Positions 51,722 through 63,434 are shown, numbered from the stretch's first letter. The stretch: DNA of 64,000 nucleotides from Alphaproteobacteria bacterium (GCA_030054175.1 JASGCM010000010.1:59410-123409), one strand, 5' to 3'. Numbers and translations are program-made. The notes: generated by a model not told the origin, from the sequence alone.

Positions 51722-51852
51722 AGGCTGCCCAGGCGATCGGCGTGACCCCCTTAGGGGGTTGGCGCGCTCCACCGTGGTCTTGGCCCTTCGGGGCCGGCCC
51801 ACGTCGTCATCGGGGTCATCCGATGGTTATCGCCAGTCACACGCCAACCTCT
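51722..51852 (-). promoter_or_regulatory. ZTP riboswitch (pfl motif) upstream of glyA
   Basis: On the minus strand the leader has GGTTGGCGTGTGACTGGCG (51849-51831), an ACCACGGTGGAGCGCG block (about 51775-51760), a variable hairpin ACCCCCTAAGGGGGT (about 51758-51744) and the diagnostic CGCCTGGGCAGCC (about 51734-51722). These are the two conserved strands and internal block of the pfl/ZTP aptamer, known in front of folate and purine genes including glyA. ZTP accumulates when 10-formyl-THF is low; binding should favour glyA expression. Confidence 0.85.
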
Positions 51853-51893
51853 ATTTTAGACCAGCTCAGGGGGCCCAGGGCCCGCCGGGGGGC

Positions 51894-52706
51894 TCATTTC
51901 TCTTCTTCGTTCGGGTTGACCAGGCGCTGCGCCTTTTCCCACAGGTTTTCCAGGCCGGCAGCGGCCACCGATCCGGCGCTGGGTTCGGCAATGGGCACGA
52001 GCTGGCCCTGGGCCACTTTCTTCAGCCGGTTGTGCTCGGCCAGCACACGGTTGAGGTAGTTGTTGGGCGAGTTATCGACCGCGCCCACGTACAGCTTCAG
52101 GCCACCTTCGAGGGAGCCGGCCCGGGCAATGCAATCTTTCAGCACCGTCACGCCCACTTTCAGGTTGGCCATGGGGTCAAAAGCGGCCAGCTTGCCGCCG
52201 AAAATCTCGTACTTCTCGATGTGCACCTTGGTCATCACCTGCATCAGGCCTTGTGCGCCCACGGGGCTTTGGGCAAAGGGGTTGAAGCCCGACTCGATGG
52301 CCATCACGGCCAAAATCAGGGTCGGGTCGATCATCGCCTTGTCGCCCGACTCGTAGGCTTCGGCCACCAAAGCGCTGATCGGCTCGGCGCCCACCTTGTA
52401 TTTGCGACTGAGCCAATAAGCCAGATTCGCCTGCTGCTTGGGCAGGTCTTGCGGGTTGGCTGCCGTGATGCGGTCGACGGCGCCGGCATCGCTGCTGATG
52501 AATTCGTTCTGGCGGTCTTGCAGCCAGTTGATCAGGCGCAACTCGGCGCTGGCCCGCAAATCGGGGCGGGTGCCAAACAAGGTGGCCACGCAAAACACGA
52601 CCAGGCCGATGAAGGCCAGGCCGTTGTGCGTGATGGCAAAAAAACCCTCGGCCACATCGGCCATGAAGGTTTTGACGCCATCCTGAATCTGTTGGATCGC
52701 ACTCAT
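51894..52706 (-). CDS. Lytic transglycosylase-like (SLT domain) protein
   Basis: 270 residues from ATG 52706. One hydrophobic segment near 27-43 (LAFIGLVVFCVATLFG) serves as membrane anchor or uncleaved signal. SLT-type catalytic domain: catalytic Glu in LAVMAIESGFNPFAQSP, then VGAQGLMQVM, and a later GLKLYVGAVDNSPNNYLNRVL. Cleaves peptidoglycan strands in the periplasm. Transcribed towards glyA, whose riboswitch fills the gap. Confidence 0.85.
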   Translation of the reverse strand: MSAIQQIQDGVKTFMADVAEGFFAITHNGLAFIGLVVFCVATLFGTRPDLRASAELRLINWLQDRQNEFISSDAGAVDRITAANPQDLPKQQANLAYWLSRKYKVGAEPISALVAEAYESGDKAMIDPTLILAVMAIESGFNPFAQSPVGAQGLMQVMTKVHIEKYEIFGGKLAAFDPMANLKVGVTVLKDCIARAGSLEGGLKLYVGAVDNSPNNYLNRVLAEHNRLKKVAQGQLVPIAEPSAGSVAAAGLENLWEKAQRLVNPNEEEK

Positions 52707-52800
52707 GAAACGAACTTTATCAGACCTGCTTTTCGCATGGTGGGTGCGGGGATGTGGGGTCTGGGCCGATGTATCGGTCAACTCCATTTAAAATGCGTTT

Positions 52801-55446
52801 GTGAACCAACATCTAACCCCCGACCTCCAAGCCCTTGATGCCGCCACCGGCGGGGCTTTCTCCGCATCCACTTCGGGTGAGCGCGCTGCGTGCGTGCGCG
52901 CCTGGCTGGCCACCGCCCCTGACCACGAGTTGATGCAAACTGTTTACCGCGAGCTCAGTTCCCGCGACAAGGGGGCTTCCAAGGCCTTGCGTGAGCGACT
53001 CGATGAGATCAAGCGAGAACGCCACCAATCCGAGTTGGTCGACGAGTGGGTGCAAAAGGGCGAGGCCCTGCGGCTGACGCCCAAAATGGCCTTGGCCCAA
53101 GCATTGGCTTGGCAACGCGATGCCGCCAAGGCAGGTGCGCCGCTCTCGCGAGAGCCGCTGGCTGGCCTGAAACAAGCCTTGAACGACCGCATCCGCCACA
53201 TCGAGGACCTGCAACACCGTGCCCAAGTGCTGCGCGAGTCGGCCGTGCTTTTGGGTCAACGCACCGAGGTGCTGTCAACCAAATCCTGGCAAGAGGCCCT
53301 GGCCCAGCGCGAACTGTTGTCCCAAGATGTGCAACGCTGGCTGGCCGAGTGCGCCCAACTGACTCAAGACGCCGACTGGTCCTGCGTCGATCCCAAATTC
53401 CCACCCGCCTTGCAAGCCAATGCGCAGCAGGTGCAAGGCGTCTATGAAGCCTTTGCGGCCGCGCTGGGCGTGGCCCAAAGCGCCTCTGCCGACGAATCCC
53501 AGCCCCTGCCTGCCGTCCCCTCTTGGGCCGATGAGATTCGCCAAGCGCGCGGTCTGGCCGTGGTGCAGGCACAGGTCCCGGCCGCGCCACCCAAACCCAA
53601 AATCGACCCGGCTTTGCGTGCCGCCGCCGTGGCGGTGGTGCAACCCCTGCTGCAAAAGCTTGAGCAAGAGCTGGCCCAAGGCCACGGCAAGGCCAGCGCT
53701 GGCGTCGCCAACGACTTGCGACAGGCGTTGCGTGAGCACGCCGCCGTCTTGCCCGAACGCCTGGAACACCAAATTCAATCGGCACTGGCCGCTGCCAACG
53801 AATTGGAAGGCTGGCAACGCTGGCGCGCCGATCAACTGCGCGCCGAGTTGGTCGCCAAGGCCGAAGCCCTGTTCAAGCCCGCTCCGCCGGCGGCCGAAGG
53901 ACAGACCTCGTCCGAGCCGAAACCGGCATTCGGCGGGCGCAAGATGCAAGAAACCTTGCGCGAATTGCGCGAGCAATGGAAAGCCACCGATCAAGGCGGT
54001 TTGCCCAACCACGGGCTGTGGAAGCGCTTTGACCAGGCTTGTAACCGCGCTTACAAAGTGGTCGAGGCTTGGCACGAGAAAGTGCGAGCCGAATCGACCC
54101 AGCACCGCGAACAGCGTTTGCAACTGATTGCCGAAGTCAACGCCTGGGCGACCGAACACGCCCAAGGCCCCGACTGGAAGGCCGTGGCCCGACAGCTGTC
54201 GCAATTCTCCGAGCGCTGGCGCGAAGCCGGCCATGTCGGCGAAAAGGTTTTTGCCGAACTGCAACCCCAGTGGAAGGCCGCCTACCAGGCCGCCAATGCC
54301 CCGATGGACGCTGCCCACAAAGCCGCAGTGCTGCGTCGGCAAGCACTGATCGAAGAGGCGGTGGCTTTGGCGCAACGCCCCGGTTTGCCGCTGTACGCCA
54401 TCAAGGCGCTGCAGCAGCGTTGGCAGGCCGAGTCGCACACCATGTCGCTGGATCGGCGCACCGAACAAAAATTGTGGGATGCTTTTCGGGCCCCCATCAA
54501 CGCCCTGTTCCAGCGCAAGTCGCAAGAGCGTGTTCAGGCTGCTGCGGCGCTCAGCCTCCACGACAAAGCGGTGATCGATGCCTCCCAGGCCCTAGAGGCC
54601 GCCTGCAAGAGCGGTGACGCCGTTGCCATTCGCGCCGCCACTCTGGCTTTGCAAAATGCCAGTCGAGGTCAGGTCGCAGCCAGTCCTGCGCCGGTCGCAC
54701 AGACCAACGCAGAAACCAGCGCAGAGACCAGCGCAGAGACCAGCGCACAGGCCCCCGCCGATACCGCCGTACCCGACACCAAGCCTGCCGACCCCCCCGC
54801 CCCCCGCAAAGTGGTGGCCGTTCGCGGTGACGACCGCCCCGGCATGAAAAAAGCCGAGCCTGCCGCACCGGCCCGTGGCCCGCGCAAAGGGCCACCGGGT
54901 CGACCCGAGCGCGGCGACCGCTTCGAGCGCCCTGATCGGGGCGATCGGGGGGATCGGGGGGATCGCAATGATCGTTTCGAGCGTGGCCCGCGTTTGGGCG
55001 ATGCCGCATTTCGCGCCATGCGCCAGGCCCAAGACCTGGCCGAGCAATCCCTGCGCAAACTGGCCGCCCAAGCCCACGGAGAGGTGCTCACCCATTTGCT
55101 GCGGGCCTGGAAAGACCGCCAACCCGAACAGGTGCCAGCGGCCAGAGAACTGGGCTCGCGCGTGGCTCCGGCCCAGCGCCAAGCCTGGCTGTCGGCTTTG
55201 TCCGCCTCGCCCCATGCCGGACAAGGCGCCGAAGCCCTGCTGCGTTTGGAGATTGCCGCCGAGGTGCCCACCCCGGCCAGCCACATCGAAGAGCGCCGCC
55301 GCATGCAGCTCAAATTGCTGACCCAGCGCAACCAGGCCAGCCCGCGCGAAACCTGGGCTCAAGACGTGGCCCAGGTTTTGGCCGAACCGCATGCCGACGA
55401 TTCGGCGCGTCGCCTGCAAGCCGCGCTGAAAGTCTTTTTGCGATGA
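52801..55446 (+). CDS. Large DUF349-repeat protein
   Basis: 881 residues from GTG 52801. Several helical DUF349 units are visible (for example LREQWKATDQGGLPNHGLWKRFDQACNRAYKVVEAW and FSERWREAGHVGEKVFAELQPQWKAAYQAAN, cited in outline). A disordered Ala/Pro-rich linker follows with three 12-base repeats around 54709-54744 (AETS units) and an RGD/RND-rich stretch near 54943-54984. No signal peptide. Function unknown; such proteins are common in Burkholderiales. Divergent from the transglycosylase gene. Confidence 0.85.
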   Translation: MNQHLTPDLQALDAATGGAFSASTSGERAACVRAWLATAPDHELMQTVYRELSSRDKGASKALRERLDEIKRERHQSELVDEWVQKGEALRLTPKMALAQALAWQRDAAKAGAPLSREPLAGLKQALNDRIRHIEDLQHRAQVLRESAVLLGQRTEVLSTKSWQEALAQRELLSQDVQRWLAECAQLTQDADWSCVDPKFPPALQANAQQVQGVYEAFAAALGVAQSASADESQPLPAVPSWADEIRQARGLAVVQAQVPAAPPKPKIDPALRAAAVAVVQPLLQKLEQELAQGHGKASAGVANDLRQALREHAAVLPERLEHQIQSALAAANELEGWQRWRADQLRAELVAKAEALFKPAPPAAEGQTSSEPKPAFGGRKMQETLRELREQWKATDQGGLPNHGLWKRFDQACNRAYKVVEAWHEKVRAESTQHREQRLQLIAEVNAWATEHAQGPDWKAVARQLSQFSERWREAGHVGEKVFAELQPQWKAAYQAANAPMDAAHKAAVLRRQALIEEAVALAQRPGLPLYAIKALQQRWQAESHTMSLDRRTEQKLWDAFRAPINALFQRKSQERVQAAAALSLHDKAVIDASQALEAACKSGDAVAIRAATLALQNASRGQVAASPAPVAQTNAETSAETSAETSAQAPADTAVPDTKPADPPAPRKVVAVRGDDRPGMKKAEPAAPARGPRKGPPGRPERGDRFERPDRGDRGDRGDRNDRFERGPRLGDAAFRAMRQAQDLAEQSLRKLAAQAHGEVLTHLLRAWKDRQPEQVPAARELGSRVAPAQRQAWLSALSASPHAGQGAEALLRLEIAAEVPTPASHIEERRRMQLKLLTQRNQASPRETWAQDVAQVLAEPHADDSARRLQAALKVFLR

Positions 55447-55501
55447 AGTGTGCTGTCGGGTTCTAGGGAAGCGCTGCAAAACCCCAAGCGTTGATTCTTC
55501 C

Positions 55502-56284
55502 CTAGCCCGTCACTGCCAACCTGTGCCAGCCCGGCGCGCCCGCCTGCCAGCGCAGCACTTGCGCACGTGTTGGCAGGCCATCCAGACGCCAATCGCTCAG
55601 CACCGTGCGTCGCATCCCCGCGCCCAAATCGTGGTCGCCGGGGCGGTGCGTGTGACCATGGATCAAGTGGGTGGCCCCAGCCTGGCGCAAGATCTCGCGG
55701 GCGGCTTCAGGGTCGACATCGGCGTCACCGGCCAGGGTCATCTGCCGGGCCTGACTTTGTTGACGCATCTGGCGTGCCAAGGCCAGTCGATGCTTCAGAG
55801 GTTGCGCCAGAAACTGCGCCTGCCATTGCGGCGACCGCACCTGTCGGCGAAACGCCATGTAATCGTGGTCTTGCAGACACAAGGCGTCGCCGTGGCTCAG
55901 CAGGCACACCTCATGGGGCAATTGCAGGCGACAGGTTTCGGCCAGCGGCGTCGCACCGCAGGCGCGGGCAAAGGCTGAGCCGGTCAGGAAATCGCGATTG
56001 CCCGGCAACCAAAACAGCGCCAAGCGTTGGCTGGCTTGGGCCAGCGCCTGCACACAGCTTTGCTCGAAAGCCCCCTTGGGGTCGTTGAGCAAGTCGTCGC
56101 CCACCCAAACTTCGAACAGGTCGCCCAAGATGAACAGCGCTTGCGCCGGTGTTTGACCCAGGTGGTTCAGAAAAGCCCGCTGCGTGCTGGGCTCAGTGGC
56201 TTGCAGGTGCAAGTCCGATAGGAAGTCGATGCAGCCCCAAACGCGGCCATCCAAGGCCAAGGTCACCGGGGTCGCATCGACCAT
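55502..56284 (-). CDS. lpxH: UDP-2,3-diacylglucosamine diphosphatase LpxH
   Basis: 260 residues. Calcineurin-like metal ligands: DFLSDLHL, FILGDLFEVWVGDD, LPGNRDFL, SHGDALC and HGHTHRPG. Cleaves UDP-diacylglucosamine to lipid X in lipid A synthesis, at the inner face of the inner membrane. Last gene of a minus-strand set with the two cyclophilins and the TPR gene. Confidence 0.94.
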   Translation of the reverse strand: MVDATPVTLALDGRVWGCIDFLSDLHLQATEPSTQRAFLNHLGQTPAQALFILGDLFEVWVGDDLLNDPKGAFEQSCVQALAQASQRLALFWLPGNRDFLTGSAFARACGATPLAETCRLQLPHEVCLLSHGDALCLQDHDYMAFRRQVRSPQWQAQFLAQPLKHRLALARQMRQQSQARQMTLAGDADVDPEAAREILRQAGATHLIHGHTHRPGDHDLGAGMRRTVLSDWRLDGLPTRAQVLRWQAGAPGWHRLAVTG

Positions 56285-56298
56285 AGTCGCAAGCTCTT

Positions 56299-56805
56299 TT
56301 ACAAAGCGACAGCTTTTTCGACCACCACCGGCTCTTTGGGCACGTCGTCATGAAAGCCGCTGCGACCGGTCTTGAAACCACGGATCTTGTCGACCACTTC
56401 GATGCCCGAGACCACCTTGCCAAAAACGGCATAGCCCCAGCCTTGCAGCGAGGGGGCAGTGTGGTTCAAAAACGCATTGTCCGAGACGTTGATGAAGAAC
56501 TGGGCAGAGGCCGAGTGCGGGGCCTGGGTACGCGCCATGGCGATGGTGTAGCAATCATTCTTCAGGCCGTTGTTGGCCTCGTTCTCGATTTCTTCGCCGG
56601 TGGGCTTTTGCTGCATTTGGGCGTCAAAGCCGCCGCCTTGGATCATGAAACCATCGATCACGCGGTGAAAGATGGTGCCGTCGTAGTGTCCCTTGGCCAC
56701 ATAGTCCAAAAAGTTGGCCACGGTCTTGGGGGCCTTTTCTGCATTGAGTTCGAGGGTGATGACGCCGTGACCTGTGACGTGCAGTTCAACTTTGGGGTTA
56801 CTCAT
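56299..56805 (-). CDS. ppiB: Cytoplasmic cyclophilin-type peptidyl-prolyl isomerase
   Basis: 168 residues without a signal. [35 protein letters not shown] with the active-site Gln/Phe, and [18 protein letters not shown]. Speeds proline isomerisation. The ATG overlaps the stop of the secreted cyclophilin gene; about 45 percent of residues appear shared between the two on inspection, so they look like an old duplication. Confidence 0.94.
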   Translation of the reverse strand: MSNPKVELHVTGHGVITLELNAEKAPKTVANFLDYVAKGHYDGTIFHRVIDGFMIQGGGFDAQMQQKPTGEEIENEANNGLKNDCYTIAMARTQAPHSASAQFFINVSDNAFLNHTAPSLQGWGYAVFGKVVSGIEVVDKIRGFKTGRSGFHDDVPKEPVVVEKAVAL

Positions 56806-57404
56806 GGTGTGATGACAGTTGCGGATTGAATGATGACCGGCGTGAGAGGCACATCGGAGCGGAAGGGGCCGCCGGACCCGGTGGGGATGGACTTGATCTT
56901 GTTGACCACATCCATGCCGGCGACGACCTGACCAAACGCAGTGTACCCAAAGGCCTGAACGCTTGGGTCGAGAAAGGCATTGTCCTTGACATTGATGAAA
57001 AACTGCGCGGTCGCCGAATTCGGGTTGTTGGTGCGCGCCATGGCCACGGTCCCCGGGGTGTTGCGCGGGCCGCCGCGCTCAAGCGCCTGACGACCTTCGT
57101 GGGCTATGGGCGCGCGGGTGGTGCGCTCGCGGTACTGGCTGTCATAGCCGCCGCCTTGGATCATGAAGCCGTCGATCACGCGGTGAAAAATGGTGCCGTC
57201 GTAGTGCTTGTCACGCACGTACTGCAAGAAATTGGCCACCGTTTGGGGGGCGGCCTTGGCATTGAGTTCCAGCATGATGTCGCCCTGGTTGGTGCTGATG
57301 CGCACGCGTGGCAAATCGGTTTGGGCCGGCGTTTGGGCCGGGACCAGCAGGGGGCTGAGCGCCAGCAGCGCCAGAGAAACGAAACGTCGGGTGAATTGGC
57401 TCAT
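56802..57404 (-). CDS. Secreted cyclophilin-type peptidyl-prolyl isomerase
   Basis: 200 residues with a signal peptide ([14 protein letters not shown]). Cyclophilin core as in its neighbour: [51 protein letters not shown] periplasmic PpiA-like foldase. Overlaps both neighbours by four bases. Confidence 0.93.
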   Translation of the reverse strand: MSQFTRRFVSLALLALSPLLVPAQTPAQTDLPRVRISTNQGDIMLELNAKAAPQTVANFLQYVRDKHYDGTIFHRVIDGFMIQGGGYDSQYRERTTRAPIAHEGRQALERGGPRNTPGTVAMARTNNPNSATAQFFINVKDNAFLDPSVQAFGYTAFGQVVAGMDVVNKIKSIPTGSGGPFRSDVPLTPVIIQSATVITP

Positions 57405-57952
57405 GGTTTTTGAGGGGAGGGCAAAAGGGGCAGGGCGTTGATTTTGTCGCGCAAGGCGGGTCTGGGGGGGCCACTCTGGGCCGACTGTTGGTACAGGCGA
57501 CGGGCTTGCAAAACCAGCACGTCGCCCAGGTTTTCCATCGCTTCAGCGTAACCGGCGTCCATGCGCAGGGCCTGCTGGAATGCCGCATGCGCGGCATCCA
57601 AGTCACCTCGGCGCAACAGCAACACGCCCAGATTGTTGTGGGGCTCGGGCAGTTCAGGGTGATCTTGCACCAGGGCTTGGTACTCGGTCAGGGCCTGCTC
57701 GGTCCGGCCCAACTTATCCTGCGCCAGTGCGCGCCAAAAGCGCACTTGCGGGTCGCGCGGGCGGTCTGCCAGTGCACGATCAGACAACGTGAACACCTGC
57801 TCAAAACGGGCTTGTCGCAATTCACGCTCGATATCGGCGTGACGCACCTCTTGCGCCATCGACAGGCCGCAGAAAGCCGCCAGCCCAAAGGGCCAAAGTC
57901 TCTCGGGGCCAACCCTGAGAAGGATGTCACGGGGGGATTTTGGGGGCTTCAT
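57401..57952 (-). CDS. TPR-repeat protein
   Basis: 183 residues from ATG 57952. A possible signal peptide (LWPFGLAAFCGLSMAQ), then about three TPR units: DRALADRPRDPQVRFWRALAQDKLG, TEYQALVQDHPELPEPHNNLG, and AFQQALRMDAGYAEAMENLG. Probably a periplasmic scaffold. First gene of the TPR-cyclophilin-cyclophilin-lpxH set, divergent from cysS. Confidence 0.85.
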   Translation of the reverse strand: MKPPKSPRDILLRVGPERLWPFGLAAFCGLSMAQEVRHADIERELRQARFEQVFTLSDRALADRPRDPQVRFWRALAQDKLGRTEQALTEYQALVQDHPELPEPHNNLGVLLLRRGDLDAAHAAFQQALRMDAGYAEAMENLGDVLVLQARRLYQQSAQSGPPRPALRDKINALPLLPSPQKP

Positions 57953-58032
57953 GGCTATACTATGGTTCATTGTAGTCCAGCCCCTTGTTCTGGGGCTTTC
58001 ACAGACTGCCATTCCAGAACAACGCCCACCCC

Positions 58033-59402
<1,370 letters not shown>

Positions 59403-59406
<4 letters not shown>

Positions 59407-60050
59407 ACGCTGCCAGTGCCCCTGTCGCCCCCGAGTTCCCGGCCTACTGGGAAGAGGCCTGCCAGCACCTGATGAAAAAAGACCGGGTCATGCGCAAGCT
59501 GATCCCGCAGTTTGGCGATGCCCGGCTGGCCACCCGGGGCGATGCCTTCGTCACCCTGGCGCGCAGCATCGTCGGCCAGCAGATTTCGGTCAAGGCAGCG
59601 CAAAGCGTGTGGGACCGTTTTTCGGCATTGACCCGACGCATCACCCCGGGCAGCGTGCTCAAACTCAATGTCGACGACATGCGTGCCTCGGGCCTGTCGG
59701 CGCGCAAGGTCGAGTACCTGGTGGATTTGGCCTTGCACTTTCAGGATGGCCGCCTGACCCCCAAACAATGGCCGTCGATGGACGACGAGGACATCATCAA
59801 CGTACTGGTGGCGGTGCGTGGCATCGGCCGCTGGACCGCCGAGATGTTCCTGATCTTTCACCTGATGCGGCCCAATGTGTTGCCGCTCGACGATGTGGGC
59901 CTGATCAACGGCATCAGCCGCAACTATTTTTCTGGCGAAACCGTCAGCCGCAGCGAGGCGCGCGAAGTCGCCCATGCCTGGTCGCCCTATTGCAGCGTCG
60001 CCACTTGGTATATTTGGCGTTCGCTGGACCCACTGCCCGTGGCCTACTGA
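59403..60050 (+). CDS. DNA-3-methyladenine glycosylase (AlkA/HhH-GPD family)
   Basis: 215 residues. HhH-GPD fold: [22 protein letters not shown], hairpin [16 protein letters not shown] with the Gly-x-Gly, and catalytic Asp in [13 protein letters not shown]. It removes alkylated purines. Shorter than E. coli AlkA because the N-terminal beta domain is missing. Overlaps cysS by four bases, and accA starts 17 bases later. Confidence 0.9.
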
Positions 60051-60067
60051 TTGTTTGGAGGTAGAAC

Positions 60068-61042
60068 GTGCCCAAAAAGACCTTTCTTGATTTTGAGCAG
60101 CCCATCGCCGAGTTGGAAGCCAAGATTGAAGAGCTGCGCTATGTGCAAAGCGAATCGGCCGTCGACATTTCTCAGGAAATCGATCAGCTGTCGAAAAAAA
60201 GCCAGCAGCTGACCAAAGACATCTACAGCGAACTGACCCCGTGGCAGATCACCAAGATCGCCCGTCACCCCGAACGCCCCTACACCCTCGATTACATCGG
60301 TGAGATCTTCACCGACTTCGTTGAGATGCACGGTGACCGGCATTTTGCCGATGACCTCAGCATCGTCGGCGGTCTGGCGCGCTTCAACGGCATGCCCTGC
60401 ATGGTGCTGGGCCACCAAAAGGGCCGCGACACCAAAGAGCGCGCCGCGCGCAACTTTGGCATGAGCCGTCCCGAGGGCTACCGCAAGGCCTTGCGCCTGA
60501 TGAAAACCGCCGAGAAGTTCAAACTGCCGGTCTTTACCTTCGTTGACACCCCCGGGGCCTACCCCGGCATCGATGCCGAAGAGCGCAGCCAGTCTGAAGC
60601 GATCGGGCGCAACATCTTTGAGATGGCCCAGCTCGAAGTCCCCATCATCTCAACCATCATCGGCGAGGGCGGATCAGGCGGGGCTCTGGCCATCAGCGTG
60701 GCCGATCATGTGCTGATGCTTCAATACGCTGTGTACTCGGTCATCAGCCCCGAAGGCTGCGCCTCCATCTTGTGGAAAACCTCCGAGCGCGCCCCAGAGG
60801 CTGCCGAAGCCCTGGGCATCACCGCCCACCGCCTCAAAGCCATGGGCCTGATCGACAAAATCGTCAACGAACCCGTGGGCGGCGCTCACCGCGACGTCAA
60901 ACAAGTGGCTTCGGCCTTGAAGCGCGGCTTGAGCGACGCTTGGCGCCAGATCAGCGACCTGAAGACCAAAGATTTGCTTGAGCGCCGCTACGATCGCCTG
61001 CAAAGCCATGGCCGCTACTCGGACACCAAAGCCGCTGCCTGA
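60068..61042 (+). CDS. accA: Acetyl-CoA carboxylase carboxyltransferase subunit alpha
   Basis: 324 residues from GTG 60068. [18 protein letters not shown] start, then [32 protein letters not shown], and the oxyanion/CoA region [10 protein letters not shown]. Transfers CO2 from biotin-BCCP to acetyl-CoA with AccD, first step of fatty acid synthesis. Its 3' end overlaps tilS. Confidence 0.96.
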   Translation: MPKKTFLDFEQPIAELEAKIEELRYVQSESAVDISQEIDQLSKKSQQLTKDIYSELTPWQITKIARHPERPYTLDYIGEIFTDFVEMHGDRHFADDLSIVGGLARFNGMPCMVLGHQKGRDTKERAARNFGMSRPEGYRKALRLMKTAEKFKLPVFTFVDTPGAYPGIDAEERSQSEAIGRNIFEMAQLEVPIISTIIGEGGSGGALAISVADHVLMLQYAVYSVISPEGCASILWKTSERAPEAAEALGITAHRLKAMGLIDKIVNEPVGGAHRDVKQVASALKRGLSDAWRQISDLKTKDLLERRYDRLQSHGRYSDTKAAA

Positions 61043-61985
61043 CGACTTCCCCTGGCCGGCCCTGGGCGACGTGCCCACCGGCCCCTTCGCCGTTGCCTTC
61101 AGCGCGGGGGCCGACTCGACCGCCTTGCTCCACGCCTGCGTCACCCTTTGGCCGGACCGGATCCACGCCATCCACATCAACCACGGCCTGCAAGCCGCCG
61201 CCGCCGACTTCGAGTGGCACGCCCGCCACCTGTGCGCCCGCTGGAGCGTGCCGCTGACGGTGTGCCGGGTGCAAGCCCAACCCCAAAGGGGTCAAAGCCC
61301 CGAAGATGCCGCCCGCAGTGCCCGCTACCCGGCGCTGGCGCAGGCCGCTCAAAGTGGCTTCGACACGCCGCTGTCTTGCGTCTTGCTGGCCCAACACGCC
61401 CACGACCAGGCCGAGAGCGTGCTGCTGGCCTGGTCACGCGGGGCTGGCCTGTCGGGGCTGGCCGCCATGCCCGGGCAGGTCCAACGCCATGGCGTGAGCT
61501 TCGTGCGCCCTTGGTTGCAGGCTTCGGGGGTGGACCTGCGTCAGACCCTGCGTCGCCTGGGCACGCCGTGGGTCGAAGACCCCACCAACGCCAGCAGCGC
61601 CTACACCCGCAATCGCATTCGCCATCAGGTGCTGCCGGTGCTGGAGCAGGCCTTGCCCGGCAGCCGCCAGACCCTGGTGCGCACCGCCCGCCATGCCGCC
61701 CAGGCCATGCAACTGCTGGCCGATTTGGCCCAGCAAGACGCTCAACAGGTCGGCTGGCCGCCGCGCATCGCCGATTTGCGCCAATTGCCCCAGCGCCGCC
61801 AGGCCAATCTGCTGCGCCACTGGCTGGCCGAGCAGGGCACCCAGGCCCAGACCAGTCAGCTCGATGAACTGCTGCGCCAAGTGGCGGCCTGCCAAACCCG
61901 CGCTCACCGCATAGAGCTGCGGGTAGGCAGTGGGCAAGTCAGGCGTCAGGGCGACAACCTGGCTTGGTTACAATGGGGGGTTTGA
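61008..61985 (+). CDS. tilS: tRNA(Ile)-lysidine synthase
   Basis: 325 residues from ATG 61008 (60978 is possible). PP-loop [14 protein letters not shown] (residues 31-44), a variant of the usual SGGxDS, then [17 protein letters not shown] and [18 protein letters not shown]. Modifies C34 of tRNA-Ile2 so that it reads AUA. C-terminal domain short. Overlaps accA by 35 bases. Confidence 0.92.
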   Translation: MAATRTPKPLPDDFPWPALGDVPTGPFAVAFSAGADSTALLHACVTLWPDRIHAIHINHGLQAAAADFEWHARHLCARWSVPLTVCRVQAQPQRGQSPEDAARSARYPALAQAAQSGFDTPLSCVLLAQHAHDQAESVLLAWSRGAGLSGLAAMPGQVQRHGVSFVRPWLQASGVDLRQTLRRLGTPWVEDPTNASSAYTRNRIRHQVLPVLEQALPGSRQTLVRTARHAAQAMQLLADLAQQDAQQVGWPPRIADLRQLPQRRQANLLRHWLAEQGTQAQTSQLDELLRQVAACQTRAHRIELRVGSGQVRRQGDNLAWLQWGV

Positions 61986-62005
61986 TCCCTGATCGAACCA
62001 ACTTT

Positions 62006-63274
62006 ATGTCACTCATTGTTCATAAATACGGCGGCACCTCGATGGGCTCGACCGAGCGCATCCGCAATGTCGCCAAACGTGTCGCCAAATGGGCCCGAGC
62101 CGGCCATCAAATGGTGGTGGTGCCCAGTGCCATGAGCGGCGAGACCAATCGTCTGCTGGGACTGGCCAAAGAACTGGCCCCCAGCCAAGCGCAGTCGGGC
62201 TACTACCGCGAGCTCGACATGCTGGCCGCCACCGGCGAGCAAGCTTCTTCTGCCCTGCTGGCCATCGCCCTGCAAGCCGAAGGCATGCCCGCTGTCAGCT
62301 ACACCGGCTGGCAAGTCCCCATCAAGACCGACGACGCCTACACCAAGGCCCGCATCGAATCAATCGACGACGCCCGCGTGCGGGCTGATTTGCAAGCGGG
62401 CCGGGTGGTCATCATCACCGGTTTTCAGGGCATCGACCCCGGCGGCAACATCACCACCTTGGGGCGTGGCGGCTCGGACACCTCGGCCGTGGCCGTGGCG
62501 GCTGCACTCAAGGCCCATGAGTGCCTCATTTACACCGATGTCGACGGCGTCTACACCACCGACCCGCGCGTGGTACCCGAGGCCCGCAGACTGCGCACCG
62601 TCAGCTTTGAAGAGATGCTCGAAATGGCGTCGCTGGGCTCGAAAGTGCTGCAAATCCGTTCGGTCGAATTTGCCGGCAAGTACAAAGTTCCGCTGCGCGT
62701 GCTCTCCAGTTTCACCCCCTGGGACATCGACCTGAACGAAGAGGCCAGCTCTGGCACCCTGATCACCTTTGAGGAAGACGAACACATGGAAAAAGCCATC
62801 GTTTCCGGCATTGCATTCAACCGCGACGAAGCCAAGATTTCGGTCATTGGCGTGCCCGACAAGCCCGGCATCGCCTATCAAATCCTGGGTGCGGTGGCCG
62901 AAGCCAATATCGAGGTGGACATGATCATCCAAAACCTCTCGAAAGACGGCAAAACAGATTTCAGTTTCACCGTGCACCGCAACGACCATGCGCGCGCGAT
63001 TGACCTGCTCAATTCCAAGGTGCTGCCGGCCTTGGGGGCCGCTGGCGTCGAGGGCGACAACAAGATTTGCAAGGTCTCGATCGTGGGCATTGGCATGCGC
63101 AGCCATGTGGGCGTGGCCAGCAAAATGTTCCGCTGCCTCAGCGAAGAGGGCATCAACATCCAGATGATCTCGACCTCCGAGATCAAAACCTCGGTCGTGA
63201 TCGACGAAAAGTACATGGAGTTGGCCGTGCGTGCCCTGCACCGCGCCTTTGACCTGGACCAGGTCGCCGCCTGA
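62006..63274 (+). CDS. lysC: Aspartate kinase
   Basis: 422 residues from ATG 62006 (MSLIVHKYGGTSMG; the kinase KYGGTS motif starts at residue 7). GRGGSDTSAVAVAAALKA, DVDGVYTTDPRVVPEA, then two ACT domains (SVIGVPDKPGIAYQILG and SIVGIGMRSHVGVASKMF). First step of Lys, Thr and Met synthesis, with feedback control through the ACT pair. Confidence 0.96.
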   Translation: MSLIVHKYGGTSMGSTERIRNVAKRVAKWARAGHQMVVVPSAMSGETNRLLGLAKELAPSQAQSGYYRELDMLAATGEQASSALLAIALQAEGMPAVSYTGWQVPIKTDDAYTKARIESIDDARVRADLQAGRVVIITGFQGIDPGGNITTLGRGGSDTSAVAVAAALKAHECLIYTDVDGVYTTDPRVVPEARRLRTVSFEEMLEMASLGSKVLQIRSVEFAGKYKVPLRVLSSFTPWDIDLNEEASSGTLITFEEDEHMEKAIVSGIAFNRDEAKISVIGVPDKPGIAYQILGAVAEANIEVDMIIQNLSKDGKTDFSFTVHRNDHARAIDLLNSKVLPALGAAGVEGDNKICKVSIVGIGMRSHVGVASKMFRCLSEEGINIQMISTSEIKTSVVIDEKYMELAVRALHRAFDLDQVAA

Positions 63275-63323
63275 AAAACCGCCCCCTGAGGGCATCGGGG
63301 CGCCGAATGCGCCTCAATTCAGG

Positions 63324-63329
63324 CATAAT
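63324..63329 (+). promoter_or_regulatory. Candidate -10 box of tRNA-Ser
   Basis: CATAAT 12 bases before the tRNA 5' end. No convincing -35 box at the right distance, so this is a weak call; the tRNA could also be read from lysC. Confidence 0.35.
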
Positions 63330-63341
63330 GCATGCCGTGCT

Positions 63342-63434
63342 GGAGACGTGACCGAGAGGCCGAAGGTGCTCCCCTGCTAAGGGAGTATGCGGTGAAGAGC
63401 TGCATCGAGGGTTCGAATCCCTCCGTCTCCGCCA
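63342..63434 (+). tRNA. tRNA-Ser (GCU anticodon)
   Basis: 93 bases, acceptor GGAGACG (63342-63348) pairing with CGTCTCC (63424-63430), discriminator G, encoded CCA (63432-63434). Anticodon GCT in CCTGCTAAG; long variable arm as in class II tRNAs; T-loop GGTTCGAATCC. Reads AGC/AGU codons. Confidence 0.96.

Noticed and set aside
53275..54561. 428-codon minus-strand frame within the DUF349 gene
   Set aside because: Shadow frame; the sense strand has DUF349 helices and a consistent reading.
54709..54984. Tandem repeats in the DUF349 gene as an independent element
   Set aside because: In-frame low-complexity linker coding for AETS and RGD units.
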